DNA of 64,000 bases, from contig CM023457.1 of NCBI GenBank assembly GCA_013339765.2, positions 41,714,144 to 41,778,143 on the forward strand. Reading direction: 5' to 3'. The translations under genes and the position numbers were made by a program. The notes below the pieces were generated by a model. It searched no databases, was not told the DNA's origin, and saw only the letters and a list, made by a program, of their open reading frames with translations. Shown one piece after another: positions 19,931 through 31,399 of the stretch (position 1 is its first letter; every line of letters starts with the position of its first letter). The stretch comes from Haemaphysalis longicornis. Its lineage: Eukaryota > Arthropoda > Arachnida > Ixodida > Ixodidae.

Positions 19931-21462
19931 AGGGACACAAGTGATTTGTAAACATTGTCAGATTGTAAACATTGTCGAATTGTAGTCCGCAGTTCATAGG
20001 CCAAGTTTCGACCACTCTGAATGCATTTAAGTGAATTTATTTAGCGGAAAAATCAGTTCGAAAACGATGTCCACCTCTCTGGATCTTCGCCCATTTTCTG
20101 TGGAGTTTTCGTGTGACGTCAGGAATAAATGGCTTGGCTTCAGTGCGCTACTGAACGGCCCCCCCCCCGACCTTCCGACAGAGCCAGTCGGCCCAGCGTT
20201 TAGTCCGCCAGCCGCCGAAGGGTTGTCGCAATTCGTTCGTTTATTTGGAATTAAGCCGCAAACGCGTTTGTGAATGGAAGAATGTGCCTTTCTTGAGTTT
20301 GTTAGTTTGAACATTGTATCAAATTAAGCTCCAAGTCCAGGTCGATCCACACAAGCACACATGCGACGCTTCGCTGACTGGTACGCTAGTAGGAAAATCG
20401 AAGGCCACTTGAAGGCGGGAAAAAAGTCAGCCAAGTCTTACCGTACAGCGTAAAACTAGGGAGCAGGAAGCACGTTTTGCGCTGGCTGAACAAGCACAGC
20501 GGTCAGCAGCATGACCACACATCAGTGTACGCTTTTCTGTCTAAGAAATGCAATTGCTGGACGTGAGATATGGAAATTTGGGGATGCTGACTAAATGAGC
20601 GTTATACAACAAAGTCACCTAAGCTAAATGCTGAAACTAAATAGTGTAAACTGATTATACATTATGTACCTCATATTTCCTACGCTGCAGCGCTAACCCG
20701 TGGCCGAGTGGTCTGGAGGGCTTTAGGTTATTTTGGAAGTCGCAAGTTCGAATCCCCGAAAATGCATTTTTTCGTAAGTTGATTGTTTCGTTTTAGGCCG
20801 ATTTCTATACTGAGATCATCATTGTTGTGCCGTAATGTTCACTGCTCCACGAACGAGTTCGCAGAACGCGCGCAGACTGATTGTGACACCCTAGCTAGTT
20901 TTCGTTGGCGTGCTGTTGCCATAAGCATCGACTGCTTGCGGGCAGTGGGCACAGGCCAGAATCAGCAGACCCTTGGCCTGGTGCAAACACGCGTTTTGCG
21001 ATACAGGCATGAGTGAGGCAAGCTCCAAATACAAGGCAAGAGCGCATGGCATTTGAGTGTCTGCAGTGACGCGGAGGGCGTTCATCCACTGCTTGGGCCT
21101 GGGCTAGTGATTCCTACGATTCCAAGCCGTCCTTTGAGGCTTATCTTGAAACATTTTACAGCCGACAACATGGCGGAATAATGATATCGAGAATGCTTAT
21201 CCAATGATAAGGTCGGATGTCAAGCATGTTGTTTTGCAGAACCGAAACTTGTTAGAGTCCAATCACGGTGCACCTCCTCTCGACGTCAGAGCCTTCAGTT
21301 TGTGCAGCCGCTGCAGACTGCGCATGGTAGTTTTTCTTTTTTCGGGCTTTATAAAATAATTACCGACTTAACAACCGAATAAATGAAGAAGTGTGTTAAT
21401 TTGAGCCAGTCTACGCAGTGCAAGCAAAAATGTGAGCTTGACAAATTCACTTCAGTGTCCCT
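19931..21462. mobile_element. Non-autonomous DNA transposon with TTAA target
   Basis: The ends are inverted repeats AGGGACAC(TG)AAGTGA(A)TTTGT on both sides. TTAA lies just outside at 19927-19930 and 21463-21466. Gypsy protein motifs continue on each side, so the 1,532-bp unit is an insertion. TTAA duplication is shared by the piggyBac and Kolobok superfamilies; no transposase is visible to decide between them. A 9-C run lies at 20160 and a tRNA-like sequence at 20692. Confidence 0.75.
20692..20763 (+). repeat. tRNA-like sequence inside the TTAA element
   Basis: An A-box-like GTGGCCGAGTGG and a B-box-like AAGTTCGAATCC lie 40 bases apart, as in tRNA-Leu/Ser. The T-stem positions do not pair, so it is a pseudo-tRNA or SINE head rather than a working tRNA. 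Confidence 0.5.
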
Positions 21463-22880
21463 TTAAACTATCATTTCTCACACCTGAATCAGTATGGCCC
21501 TTCGCTATATTGGTGAAACGTGGTGTGGTGACTGGTGGGTTGGGTGCGCAGCTTCGTCAGGTAGTATTCGGTATTTTGAACCCCCGTTCTTCCCACAGCA
21601 GAAAGCATTGCAAAAAGTCATAAAACCCTGCCACCAAATCCAGCAGATCCAACTCGCATCGAGGCTCTTGAGGAAAAATAAACATCGAGTTCAAGGCTCG
21701 GTGGCGTTTCTCGTTTGGGCATTTTTTTTCTATCTGATACCGTAGCAAATGGTAGGACTCAGCCATCTCGTCTGGGTGCGCTATGACCATTCCCTTCATT
21801 GCATACGCATACCTAAAATTGTGGACAAGTACTCGCGCATGCCCGTCCTCAGTCAGTGCTACGCCCCTCGGGGAACCAATTGCTTTATCTGGAAAAAGCT
21901 GTATGCTGCCCTCTACGATAACTTCACCTAGGGTGATGGTGCCAATCCGGACAGGCAAGAAAATGGCTATTCGGCAGCTTCACATGGTCGGCTACGACTT
22001 CTTGCGAAGGAAGACGACCTAAACGAGTTTGCACTGTGGTGACAGAGGCATCCAAAGCGACAGATTGTTCGAGGCAAGATTAATGACGAAGTCCCAAAGG
22101 GGAGTCCATTACGAGGATAATGTATCCTAAGCAGTTTGCTAAACCCCGAATTTCACAGCGCACGTCTTACCGTGATTCTCGGTGCGAGCCGTGCACCCTC
22201 TGATTGGCGTCATAAGGTGTCCTCCGGCGGTGAGTGTCGGGGCCATTCCACTCGGTCGTCGCTTTTTAGAAACTGCAGAAAAATGTTTCGCCCATATTAG
22301 AGTAGCCAGCCCCGGTATCGTGCAGTGTTGTGGCGTTGTGGCGTTTGATAACGATGACAATTATATTCGACGTCTTCTAAGAAGACCATCGGGATAGGCA
22401 AGGGTATTTGTGTGCTGCCACTCGACGAATGTGGAGGTTTTTCTTGGGGTTCATCGTCGGCAACGCCACCTCCAGATGTTGGTGCACTTACGTTTCCCGG
22501 TTTTGCAGGGGTGACAGGCTCTTCCGGTAAGACCGCCGGAGATGCGAAGGAGGGCGACGAGGTTAGGGCATGCGCAGACAGAGTTGCAACCTTTACAGCT
22601 GTTGGCGGGCGCCGGAGGTACTTCTCGATTTCGTAAAGCTGTTCACAGTGGCGTGAACATCGGATAGGCGTATGGAATTCGCGATGCCCTAGTTCACGAT
22701 ACGGAAAGCCGCGATACACTTGGTTGCCCTCGCCACAGCAAAAGCACAGCCGTCGGGTGTCCGGCGTCCACCAGATGTAGATTTTCCATAGACCAGGCGG
22801 CCGCAGTCTGCTAGTACGACGGCATAGTAGCTCGTCGCGGGTTACCTATGGGCGTTTTGTGACTGGCGGGTGAGGCTGGT

Positions 22881-25522
22881 AGGAAGCCATGGCTCACGTC
22901 AGAACAGGGCGCACGATAGCTGTGTTCGCGCATAATTCAAAAAGGAGTGCCCGTTGTAATTCTTCCTGGACAACCGCTGCAACCGAAACGGAGGAGACTG
23001 ATCGCTCGAACGTTAGAAAGAACATGCGCATGTCCTCCTGGAGAATTTCGCAGACAGTCTCGTGCCACGCTCTTGTCACGGGCGTCCACTCCAGGCCATG
23101 ACGTCACGCCGGTATGTTGGTGGTGCCTTTGCCATACGATAAAAGTGGTTGCTTTTTTTCTCAAGTTAGTTGCTTCAGCCTAAAACTCGTTGACAGTTGT
23201 TGGGGGATGAACTAGCTTGCGAACGATATCGCTTTTTACGCCTCTCATTAAAGCACGCACTTCCTTTTTCTCGACGGCCTGCGGGTAGCCCGCGCTATCA
23301 GCTGAAGCACGTCTTACGAATCTGGTGAGTGTTTAATTGGGCCCTTAGATTCTGGCCTCGAGGAGGTCCTCAGCTCTTTGCCGTCGGTACTGGTTGGTGT
23401 GCGGCAGACTGTCATTGGGCCACGCCCAAAATGTGAGAGGAGCCTCGTGGCTCTCAGACCAGTTGCGTGCTGTGCCTACGTGCGAGAAGTAGAAGTTCTC
23501 GCGTCCCTGTTCTTCAGTCTAGCCGCTGGGCACAGTCCTCCACATCTTCGAACGCGTCGCTGCGGAACGGAGCATGACTACGCGGTGTCGTAGGCCAATA
23601 CATGACGTGCGACCAGAGTGCATCTCCTGAGACTGCGACGTTATGGCTATTGGCACGCTCGCCTGTGTATTTCTCTGCTGAGACTGCACTGGGTGGACCT
23701 CCGGTGCGTGAGCTTTTAGTAGACGGCTGGCACGAGCTTCGGGATTTTCAACGAAGGTTCGGTAGCCCGGACTTGTTATTGGACTAGGTTTGCGGAGCCG
23801 TTGAAGGTGGCTCAGCATGAAATACAAGTGCGCGGCTCCTCACTGTACAGAAGATGAAATGGGCGAATAGAGCATACCGCGGTGGTTCCTACGATCTACA
23901 ACAGTTGTGTGTGCGGACAGCCTGCACAGGTTCCGTTATGGCTACCTTTAAATCGTTCGTCTCGTAACGTAAATACATGGCGTCAGCGCTGCAAGGTTCG
24001 TGTCATCTCTTCTACAGCCACGTAAAATTTTAGTGGTAGTGCTAAATGCATCGCATTCAGGTAATAATGATGTGGGCGTTAGCCACCTTGTTGAGAGCAG
24101 GGCTGTCACACTATTTGCTTCATCTTCTGAGGAGGGGATGCCTGGTGCTTTGTGTGATTGTGTACTTTTCTTTGTGACATATCCTCTGGTCAAGGGTGAC
24201 CTTCCCTGTTGAGGCTGTTGTGAACTTACAAATGGGATGAAGACAATGCGTTGATTGTGAATAGTGAGGTACTTGCAGCAACAGGTGACGATGGCTGCAT
24301 CGATCATGCCTATCTCTGCTATAGCGATGTTCTCAAGGCAACGACGAAGCGTCATGTACGGGGAACCACATCAGACGATATGTCTTGGGACATGTCATTG
24401 GCTAATCGTTGCTGTTCATGATCGGCTCGTCATGGGCCGGGGACACGAGGCAGGGCACGGGGTTGATCGAGTGCTGGTCGCAGCAGGGCTAGGGCTGGCG
24501 GACGAGAAGGTGCGAAGCTTGGGCTAGGCCGCACGATCCACCTGAATGCTGTGTGATCGCAGGGCAAATGAGGCGAGGATTGTTTAATGATGACCAATGG
24601 GGCCCAGCCTCCAAGAAAGACAAAAAAGCACTAGGAACGTAACCGGGAGCAGCCACGGAATGTGAAGAATGGGTATTCTACAATGGAAAGAATGCGTGTT
24701 TTTACAAAAGAATACACAGTAAATTTTCATTCCCTGCTTATATATCGTTTTTGCTTACAAATGTGGGCCGTACAATTGTCCTAGCAAACATACAAAAGGT
24801 GAGCAGTTCTAAATCAGATCCCTCAGTCAGGGAATTCATTTCAATTTTTGCACGCCACCATAGTTGCCATACCTTAAGACTTTCCGTAACCACGCGCCTC
24901 CCACAAGAGCCCTTTGTATACGTTATAAACCCATGAGTGATGGGTATTCATCACACTTGAGGAGATCATACTTCCCTTGGGCAGAGAGAGAAGAAAGTTT
25001 CATTGCCATAAGTGATTGCGGCATGGTGGCTGCAACCCTTCGCGTCGCGATGATTTCAGCTGCTCCTTCGTGATCTGGGGTCCGAGCGGTCCGCCTCCAC
25101 CTACTGGCCGCCAGGGGAATGATTTGGAGGGAAATATGTTTCCTGTACAATCCCACATCACAGCACACTATCTTGATACATTGTAATTTAGGATAAGTCG
25201 CCTTAAAATAGGAGTTCCCGCCCTTTATGTAAAAACAGGAGGGAATTCGCAATCGTGTACAACTCCATGGTGAATTATCACAAGTAGGAAAAGTGAACAC
25301 GTGTTAAACCATTTACTATCATTAATAGAGCGGCCGATCAGGGAATCTCCGGCTACTACCGCTAGTAACTTAGAACACTAAATCTCCGAATACATTTTCA
25401 GACATAATGTATAAGCTGGCTGGCACTAAACCAATTTGTTCCCCTGTACACACGTGGGAGAATCAATTAAGTAGTGCACAGGAAGTGTTCTGTCACTAAT
25501 GTTTCCCTTTTTTTCACAACAG
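22881..25522. other. No recognised gene
   Basis: Overlapping frames at 23378-24527 have no family motif. The left part may be remains of the gag gene of the adjacent gypsy fossil. The right part, up to 25522, is intron upstream of the CLCA exon at 25523 and ends in a polypyrimidine tract. Confidence 0.4.
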
Positions 25523-25735
25523 AATCAGGATAGCGATGAAGTACACACAAAAATGTCTACGAGGAGATCCCTTACCGACTTTGAACTAGGTACAAACACG
25601 GAGGTGCATATGACCAAGAACAATCCCGGCGCCGTTGCGGCACGACTTGTCGATTGCAACTATCGGCAATACAAGGACTGCCACATTACCGATGGCACAG
25701 GCCACAAACACATTCCTATACCCACGCCGGCTAAG
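25523..25735 (+). CDS. CLCA gene, exon variant A (partial gene)
   Basis: This 213-nt exon is bounded by a TTTTTTTCACAACAG acceptor and an AAG|GTAAGA donor, both phase 0. It encodes 71 residues ending HIPIPTPAK. With the exon at 62215 (starting VGNWTLYIS) this gives PTPAK|VGNW, which matches vertebrate CLCA where a similar residue block precedes VGTWKY. CLCA proteins are secreted or membrane-anchored metalloprotease/VWA proteins that modulate calcium-activated chloride currents. The exon covers part of the extracellular beta-rich region after the VWA domain. A paired exon follows 179 bases downstream. Upstream exons were not found in the window. Confidence 0.75.
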
Positions 25736-25914
25736 GTAAGAAAGAGATGTCTCTTGTTTCGCTGTACTGTTCTAAATATGTACTTCCGTTTCGCTAATAC
25801 AATACGCATACGCTGGCTGGCCAGGGTTCATTGTGTTCCCGAGGGCACACCAAGAAGAACCATCCAAACAACAATGACGTTTTGCCACTTGTGTTTATTT
25901 CTGCTTTTTTACAG

Positions 25915-26130
25915 CAGTTGATGAAGAGGCAGGAGGAATCCACAAACACTTTTATAAAGACATTGTACGTAAGCAGTCAAACAGTAAACAACACAGAGGT
26001 GCGTCTCCGCACGAACCATACCGGCAACATTACGGTCAGGGTTGTCAAACCCAGCGGTCAGGTGTGCAACGAATGCGACCCGCGGTATGATGGCAACGAA
26101 ACACGCATCCTTTTACCCACGCCTGCAGAG
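25915..26130 (+). CDS. CLCA gene, exon variant B (partial gene)
   Basis: This 216-nt exon has acceptor TTTTTTACAG|CAG (a NAGNAG site, so one glutamine may be skipped) and donor GAG|GTAAGA, phase 0-0. The 72 residues include TVNNTEVRLRTNHTGNITV, comparable to the CLCA block before DPSG, then VVKPSG and ILLPTPAE. It has four N-glycosylation sequons (NNT, NHT, NIT, NET), which fits an extracellular domain. It aligns collinearly with variant A (shared NTEV and PTPA) but is well diverged, so the duplication is old. Either exon can join the exon at 62215 in frame. Including both would also keep the frame. Confidence 0.82.
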
Positions 26131-26217
26131 GTAAGACGACGTTCTCATTTGCTGCTGTTGAGTTACGATGCAAAAAATGGAGCTACTTTTCTTGTCTGGG
26201 TGATGTCGCTATGAACC

Positions 26218-26470
26218 TTAAAGGGATGCTAAAGCATAAAATAAGTTGGCCTGATTCGATAGATTATGGTGCTGCGAACCAAAGTACGCTATTGTCACGA
26301 TGAGTTTTTCTCTAATAAGGCAGAAAGCGCCAGAAACGTGAAAACGGGACGACGGCCCGTAGGCTTTTGGTAGTATGGCTCGTGACGTCACAAAAATTGC
26401 GAACGGTGAGAGGCTTTTGGAGAAGCATTTATAAATAAAGTTTCCCTCAAATAAATAGTTCCTCAGTTAT
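26218..26470 (+). mobile_element. MITE end related to the TTAA element
   Basis: CTTAAAGGGATGCTAAAGC resembles the terminal inverted repeat of the 19931-21462 transposon (TTAAAGGGACACTGAAG). The matching right end was not found, so the boundary is uncertain. Confidence 0.4.
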
Positions 26471-26477
26471 GCACGCA

Positions 26478-26525
26478 ATGTTACATTTACATTATGTAAA
26501 CGTTTACATTATGTAAACGTAAATG
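26478..26525. repeat. Near-perfect palindrome
   Basis: ACATTTACATTATGTAAACG followed by its reverse complement, centred on AAACGTTT. It also reads as a tandem repeat of an 18-bp unit. No function is assigned. Confidence 0.7.
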
Positions 26526-27139
26526 AAAACTTTCCGTGAGCTCGTTTAATTAAAAAAAAAATCGACCACAGCTTTATACACTGCGTTAAAGGCTGCTTCC
26601 CTCAGGCTTCATAGTCCGCCATCATGCTTTCAGTAGTTTCATTTCGGAAAAGCATTGGTGAGAAATTAGCGAAGTCAATAATGTACCACGGTGAACACCC
26701 GAGCTTCTGCGAGCAATAACCAAGGTAGGAAGCGTCAAAATGTACAAGTGGTTCAGCGACCCGTCTGAGCTTCTAATACGTTCTCCCCGTGCGGATTTTG
26801 CTATCGGTATAGCATGCCTGCGCCGGTTTCGAACCGTACCTTATCGCCCGTGGAAGGTGAGGGTACTTACAGCAGGTGGTTATCCGACTGATTCCGAACT
26901 TCTGCTGTTTTGTTCACCGCGAGCCGCTGTTGATAAAAAACCCGTTATTCGTGCGTCGCGTGAGCATTACCCATTGGTATGTTTGGACCCGGCGTAGCTG
27001 GGCCCCAAGGACTACTTCAGACAGGTGCCGGGAATCGAGCGTATATTTAACGCTAGGTTGGTGTGAAAGGATAGGGACGTGATCGCCAGTTGACGTGAGA
27101 TGAATGCACCGGTCTGAGGGACGGACGCCTAGCTCAGCG

Positions 27140-27700
27140 TTTATACGTTGGCCTAGCCGGGCAGCCGCGCTTGCCTGGTATTTGAAACAGCGCTTGTGTT
27201 TTCTGAAGGGAGCGCTTCGGCGGGTTTGATGGGGTCCGGGCTTCCGGTGAAGGCGGACATGCTAGAAAGTCGACCATTGAAATGATTTTCCGGTTTTGAT
27301 GGTCCAAGTGCAAGCTAATTTCCTCGGCGAGAGAAACTTTCTGGGCTGTTGGAAATAACTTAGACACGTGAAAGCTGCAGTTGCCAGTGTCAGTGCGGTG
27401 CCTACGTCACGAAAAAACGAAAGGGAAGCGGAAGAGTGTATTAGCATCCGCAGCAGCGCTATCGTCGTGGGTAGGCTGTGGTGCTGCAGGAGCGGGAAGA
27501 GAACGAAGTGGGTGCCAGGCTCGGACGCTAGCATTGCGTCTGCGTCTTGTCTCCGCAGCCCCGGCCCGTCGGCCACAAGCGCTGTGCAACATTTCTGGGT
27601 GCAGGAGGCCTGCCTGCTTACGTGACGGCCAGTCCTGCCTACAAAATTGGTGACCCGGAGACACCAGACTCGACAAAACCATGAATTCGCCGCCAGGGTA
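27140..27700 (+). other. Possible LTR/primer-site fragment of a retroelement
   Basis: AAAATTGGTGACCCGGAGAC at 27640-27659 looks like the LTR end and primer-binding site of an LTR element. The sequence is cut at about 27705 by the 3' end of a LINE. The upstream 500 bases could be the LTR. No second copy is visible, so this is tentative. Confidence 0.3.
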
Positions 27701-27759
27701 TTAGCAAGGAGGAGGACGAGGAGCAGGAGGAGGAGGCGTATAACTTTTATTGTTTCAAA

Positions 27760-30700
27760 AAGTCTTGTGGGTGGATCCCTCAGTCCAGGGCGCCATTGGA
27801 GCGACCCGCCGTCTTCGCCCGTTCGATGAGCTGCAGGTGTCTGCTGTGCTGGGGCAAGAGCTAGCGAGTTCTCTCCCACTGCTCTCGGGAGGGGTTTGGG
27901 ATGGGGTCAATGTGGGGATTAACTTGGAATTCCCATACCATGTGGTAAAGCGTGGCAGGGACGCCGCAGTGTCTGCACAGGGGATCATAGAGGGTGGGGT
28001 GTAGGGCGTGCAGCCTCGTAGGGTGTGGGTACGTGTTCGTCGGGAGTTGACGAAGAGCAGTTTGTTGGGGCCTGCTTAGTTGCTGAGAAACTGGAGGGTA
28101 TCGCATTCGGCCAAGCCGGTAATGCTGTGTGATGTCCTTGTACGTGAGAAGGGGGTATACTGTACTTGCCTCTACTAACGGTGCTCGGCTGACCAAATCT
28201 CGAGCGAAGGCGTGCGCCGCCTGGTTTCCGCAGAGAAAAGAGTGGGCTGGGGTCCAGATTTTCTTAGGTTTCTCCGAGGTTGGTGTTGAAGGATGATGGA
28301 AAGAGCGATCATGGAAATTCTTCCTGCCGCATAATTTCTGAATGCCGCTTGGCAGTCGGTGATGATGGTGGATGCTCGGGTTTGGGCGATTGCGAGGGTG
28401 ATTGCCGTCTCTTCTGCTTGCAGCGTTGTTGCCTTCCGTAATGTTAAGCTACTGAGGAGGGAGTGGGGTGTGGCGGTTACTGCAGCTTTTACTTTATACC
28501 AGGCATAGTCCGCGGCGTCAGTGTATACCACCTCCTCGGATTTTCCGTATTGACGTTGAAGAGCTTCTGCCTTAGCCGCTCTTCGTGCTTGATGGTGTTC
28601 GGGATGCATGTTCCTCGGCAAGGGGTGAAGTTTGTCTTGTCCTGATTTCTAGAGGGACTATGGCCGCGTCTTCCGTCTCCGTGAGAGCGTTAAGCTTTAA
28701 AGATGTCAGAACTGATCGACCGGTGCTCGTGAGGCCGAGCCGGACTTGCTGCGCCGTGAGATGGGCTTCTACGATTTCTTCTATGGTGTTGTGTGTCCCT
28801 AGCGCTGCAAGACGTTCGGTGGACGTTGTCGGTAGGAGGGCCAAGGCTTGTTTGTAAGCTTTCCTAATAAGGGTGTTGAGCTTTTGTTTGTCTGCTGCTT
28901 GGAGGACCGTGTAGGGGATTACGTATGCGAGGCGTGTAATTATAAATGCTTGAACGAGCTTTATCGTATCTTGTTCTTTCATGCCACACTTTTGAGTCGA
29001 TACTCTGCGGATCATTCTCGTTATCTGAGCAGTGGATGAGTCCAGTTTTTAAAGTAGGCGGGTGTTCTAGCAGTCTTCTTGATAAGTCATGCCGAGAATT
29101 TTGATGTGACCGGTGGGTTCTATGTGTATACTGTCCATCATTATGCAGAACGAGGTAGCTGGGTCATGACGTTTTTGCACCAGCAGGAGTTCGGATTTTT
29201 GGGGAGCGCAGGCGAGTCCGCATTCTTTCGCGTACGTGTGTACGTATCTACAGCCTGTTGCAATTTCTCCCGCATTTCCCCTTCCGACCCTTTGGCTATC
29301 CATATTGTGATGTCGTCTGCATGAAGACCATGTTTTGTGTCTGGAATGCTTCCAAGTTTTTGGGGCAGGTTTATTATTGCGATGTTGAACAGCATCGGAG
29401 ATAATACAGCGCGTTGCGGCGTGCCTCTGCTTCCATATTTGTGGTGGTCAGACTGCAGGTCGCCTACTTTCAGGATCGCCTGTCTGGCTGTTAAAAAATC
29501 TCTAACTTAGCCGTATGTAAGTTCTCCGCAGTCTAAGGAGGCGAGATTTCCGAGTATGGCAGAGTGGGCTACAGTATTACATGCTCCGTTTAGATCAAGT
29601 GGGAGAATTGCCTTGGGTGCATTTTTGATTGCGGTCTCAAAAAGTTCTATTTTTAATTGTAGTAGTATGTCCTGCGTCGATAGCTTTGTCCGGAATCCAA
29701 ACATTGTCTGTGGTATGCGATCGGTGTCCTCGAGGTAGTTCTGAAGTCTTGGTAGAACGACGGGCTCCATGAGTTTCCCCACGCAAGATGTAAAGAAATT
29801 GGGCGTAGGTTCTCTATACATCGTGTTTTCCTCGGTTTTGGCAAGTGCCTCACTTCTGCCTCTTTCCATTTTTTGGGATGCTTGCTGCCGGTCCAACACT
29901 CGTTCATATAGTTATTCAGGAGCTCTATAGAAGTGTCGTCGAGGTTGATCAGTGTTTTATTGGTGATCTTGTCTCTGCCGGGAGCGGTGTTTCTGCGGAG
30001 TTTGAGAAGTTCTGCGCGTACCTCTGCCGTGGTGATGGGCTTGTCTAGTTCCAAGTTCGGGGATCCTGTGTAATCAGGGAACTGATCCTGTTGTATTTCA
30101 GGGAGGTATCTGTCCCTAAGCACAGTGATGAGTGACTGCTCGCTTCCTTGAAATTTGTGCATTATCGTTTGCATTGTCTTGCAAGTTTGTTTTACTTCGG
30201 GCAGGATCTATGAGGTAGTGAAGGAAGTTCCATGTTTTGGACGTACTAAGTATGCCACTAAGGCCATCGCACGTGTGGGCCCAGTTTTGGTGGCATAACT
30301 GTGCTGCATATGTTGATGCCTCACTGTTTATTTGCGCAATACGTTGTCTGAGCTTTTTTAAGCTATTTCTCGCCATAAGTGTGCGAGATGGTTGTCAACT
30401 GCTGGCGTTTCGATGCTTCTCTGAATATTCTTGGTGTAGGTGTTGACGTCTGCAGCTAGCGTTTGTGGCCATTGTTCAATGTCCTTTATTTCTTCTTGCT
30501 GCGCCTGGCTTCTGGCCTTTATGAAGCTATTCCAGTCGGTTAATTTGACAGCGCGTATATTTCTCCTATATTGAGGTTCCGGAAGTACAGTTTCTTTAAT
30601 CATGTGATCACTTCCGAGATTATCCTCCCTGTTATGCCATGTGGTTCTCGGAGCGTTGGCTGCCAGCGTAAGATCGGGGCATGTGTCCCTCACTGCTCGT

Positions 30701-31356
30701 GCCGATTCTGGTCGGTAGGTGGTGTTCGGTGAGCAGAATAAGTTGCTCTCCATCCATGATGGTCAAGAGTTCGCGACCCCTCTTTGTTATGTGTATCCCC
30801 AGGCGGTGTGTGCTGCATTGAAATCCCCGGTGACTATGAAAGGGTTTTCTGCTGCGATACACTTAGCCTGACGAATAATGTCCGCCAATCCAATGGCGTG
30901 GTTTTTTGGGCGACAGTATACGTTGAGGGCAAATGTGCTCTTCTTCTTCATCGTCTTCCGAGGAATTAATTCGACGAGAATGTTATCATGGCTATGAGTA
31001 GTTAGTTGATGCTGTATGGCCGTGATGTATTTTTTAATGAGCGTACACACGTCTCTCCCGTTCTGCGTGGAGATAGTTAAGTAGCCGGGCAGTTTAGCGA
31101 TTGAGGGCGTTTCCTGAAGGGCTATGACATCTGGAGGATCAGAGAGGAGGGAAAAGTACTGTTGGAGATCACCTCTTTTATTTTTAAAGCTGCGGCAATT
31201 CCCCTGCCAAATAGTTAGTTTTGATTCCTGATTGGTTTTAGAGGGAATCATCAGCAGCTTGGTTTTAGAGGGAGTCGTCATATCCGGTGTTTTTGGTGTC
31301 CGCAGGTGTCGCGTCGTTCGTTTCTGGTCTGCTGTACGGCTTTTCTCTTCGAGCAA
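27760..31356 (-). pseudogene. LINE ORF2: endonuclease, RT, RNase H
   Basis: ORF2 would nick DNA, reverse-transcribe the LINE RNA and remove RNA. Endonuclease motifs are TIWQGNCRSFKNKRGD (about 31210), PDVIALQETPS and the catalytic FIVTGDFNAAHTAWGY (about 30800). Reverse transcriptase motifs are RRNTAPGRDKI (about 30020), KWKEAEVRHLPKP, MFGFRTKLSTQD and GLHADDITIWIAKG (about 29320), where the catalytic pair is ADD. RNase H shows VVYTDAADYAW (about 28530), AEETAITLAIAQT and ITDCQAA (about 28350). A C-terminal CX2C...H stretch (DPLCRHCGVPATLYHMVWEF) lies at about 27950. Several frameshifts and stops separate the blocks. Confidence 0.85.
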
Positions 31357-31399
31357 AGCGATTTGTGGGTGTTTGCTGCTGTCGTTCCAAGCGTTCTAC

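Larger units (their letters stand above)
18655..22880 (-). pseudogene. Ty3/gypsy fossil, gag knuckle to RNase H
   Basis: From right to left on the - strand the order is canonical. A damaged CCHC knuckle (CFCCGEGNQVYRGFPY, about 22740) comes first. Then come the protease-region block GGHLMTPIRGCTAR (about 22200) and the post-protease block EGSIQLFPDKAIGSPRGVAL (about 21900). ENKDGVM and FCVDNWRI (about 19870) mark the start of reverse transcriptase. IPFGLCT (about 19655) and the catalytic LVYLDDAVI (about 19565) follow. RNase H remains are EIHTDASEEV (about 19170) and IDHHSLCWLANLRDP (about 18950). Stops are numerous. A TTAA-flanked transposon (19931-21462) splits it at the N-terminus of reverse transcriptase. 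Confidence 0.8.

Noticed and set aside
20692..20763. tRNA-Leu/Ser gene
   Set aside because: A and B boxes exist, but the T stem does not pair and the acceptor ends do not match; treated as tRNA-like.
23948..24355. 135-codon - strand frame as a possible gene
   Set aside because: No recognisable domain, no splice or promoter context, and it overlaps other random frames.
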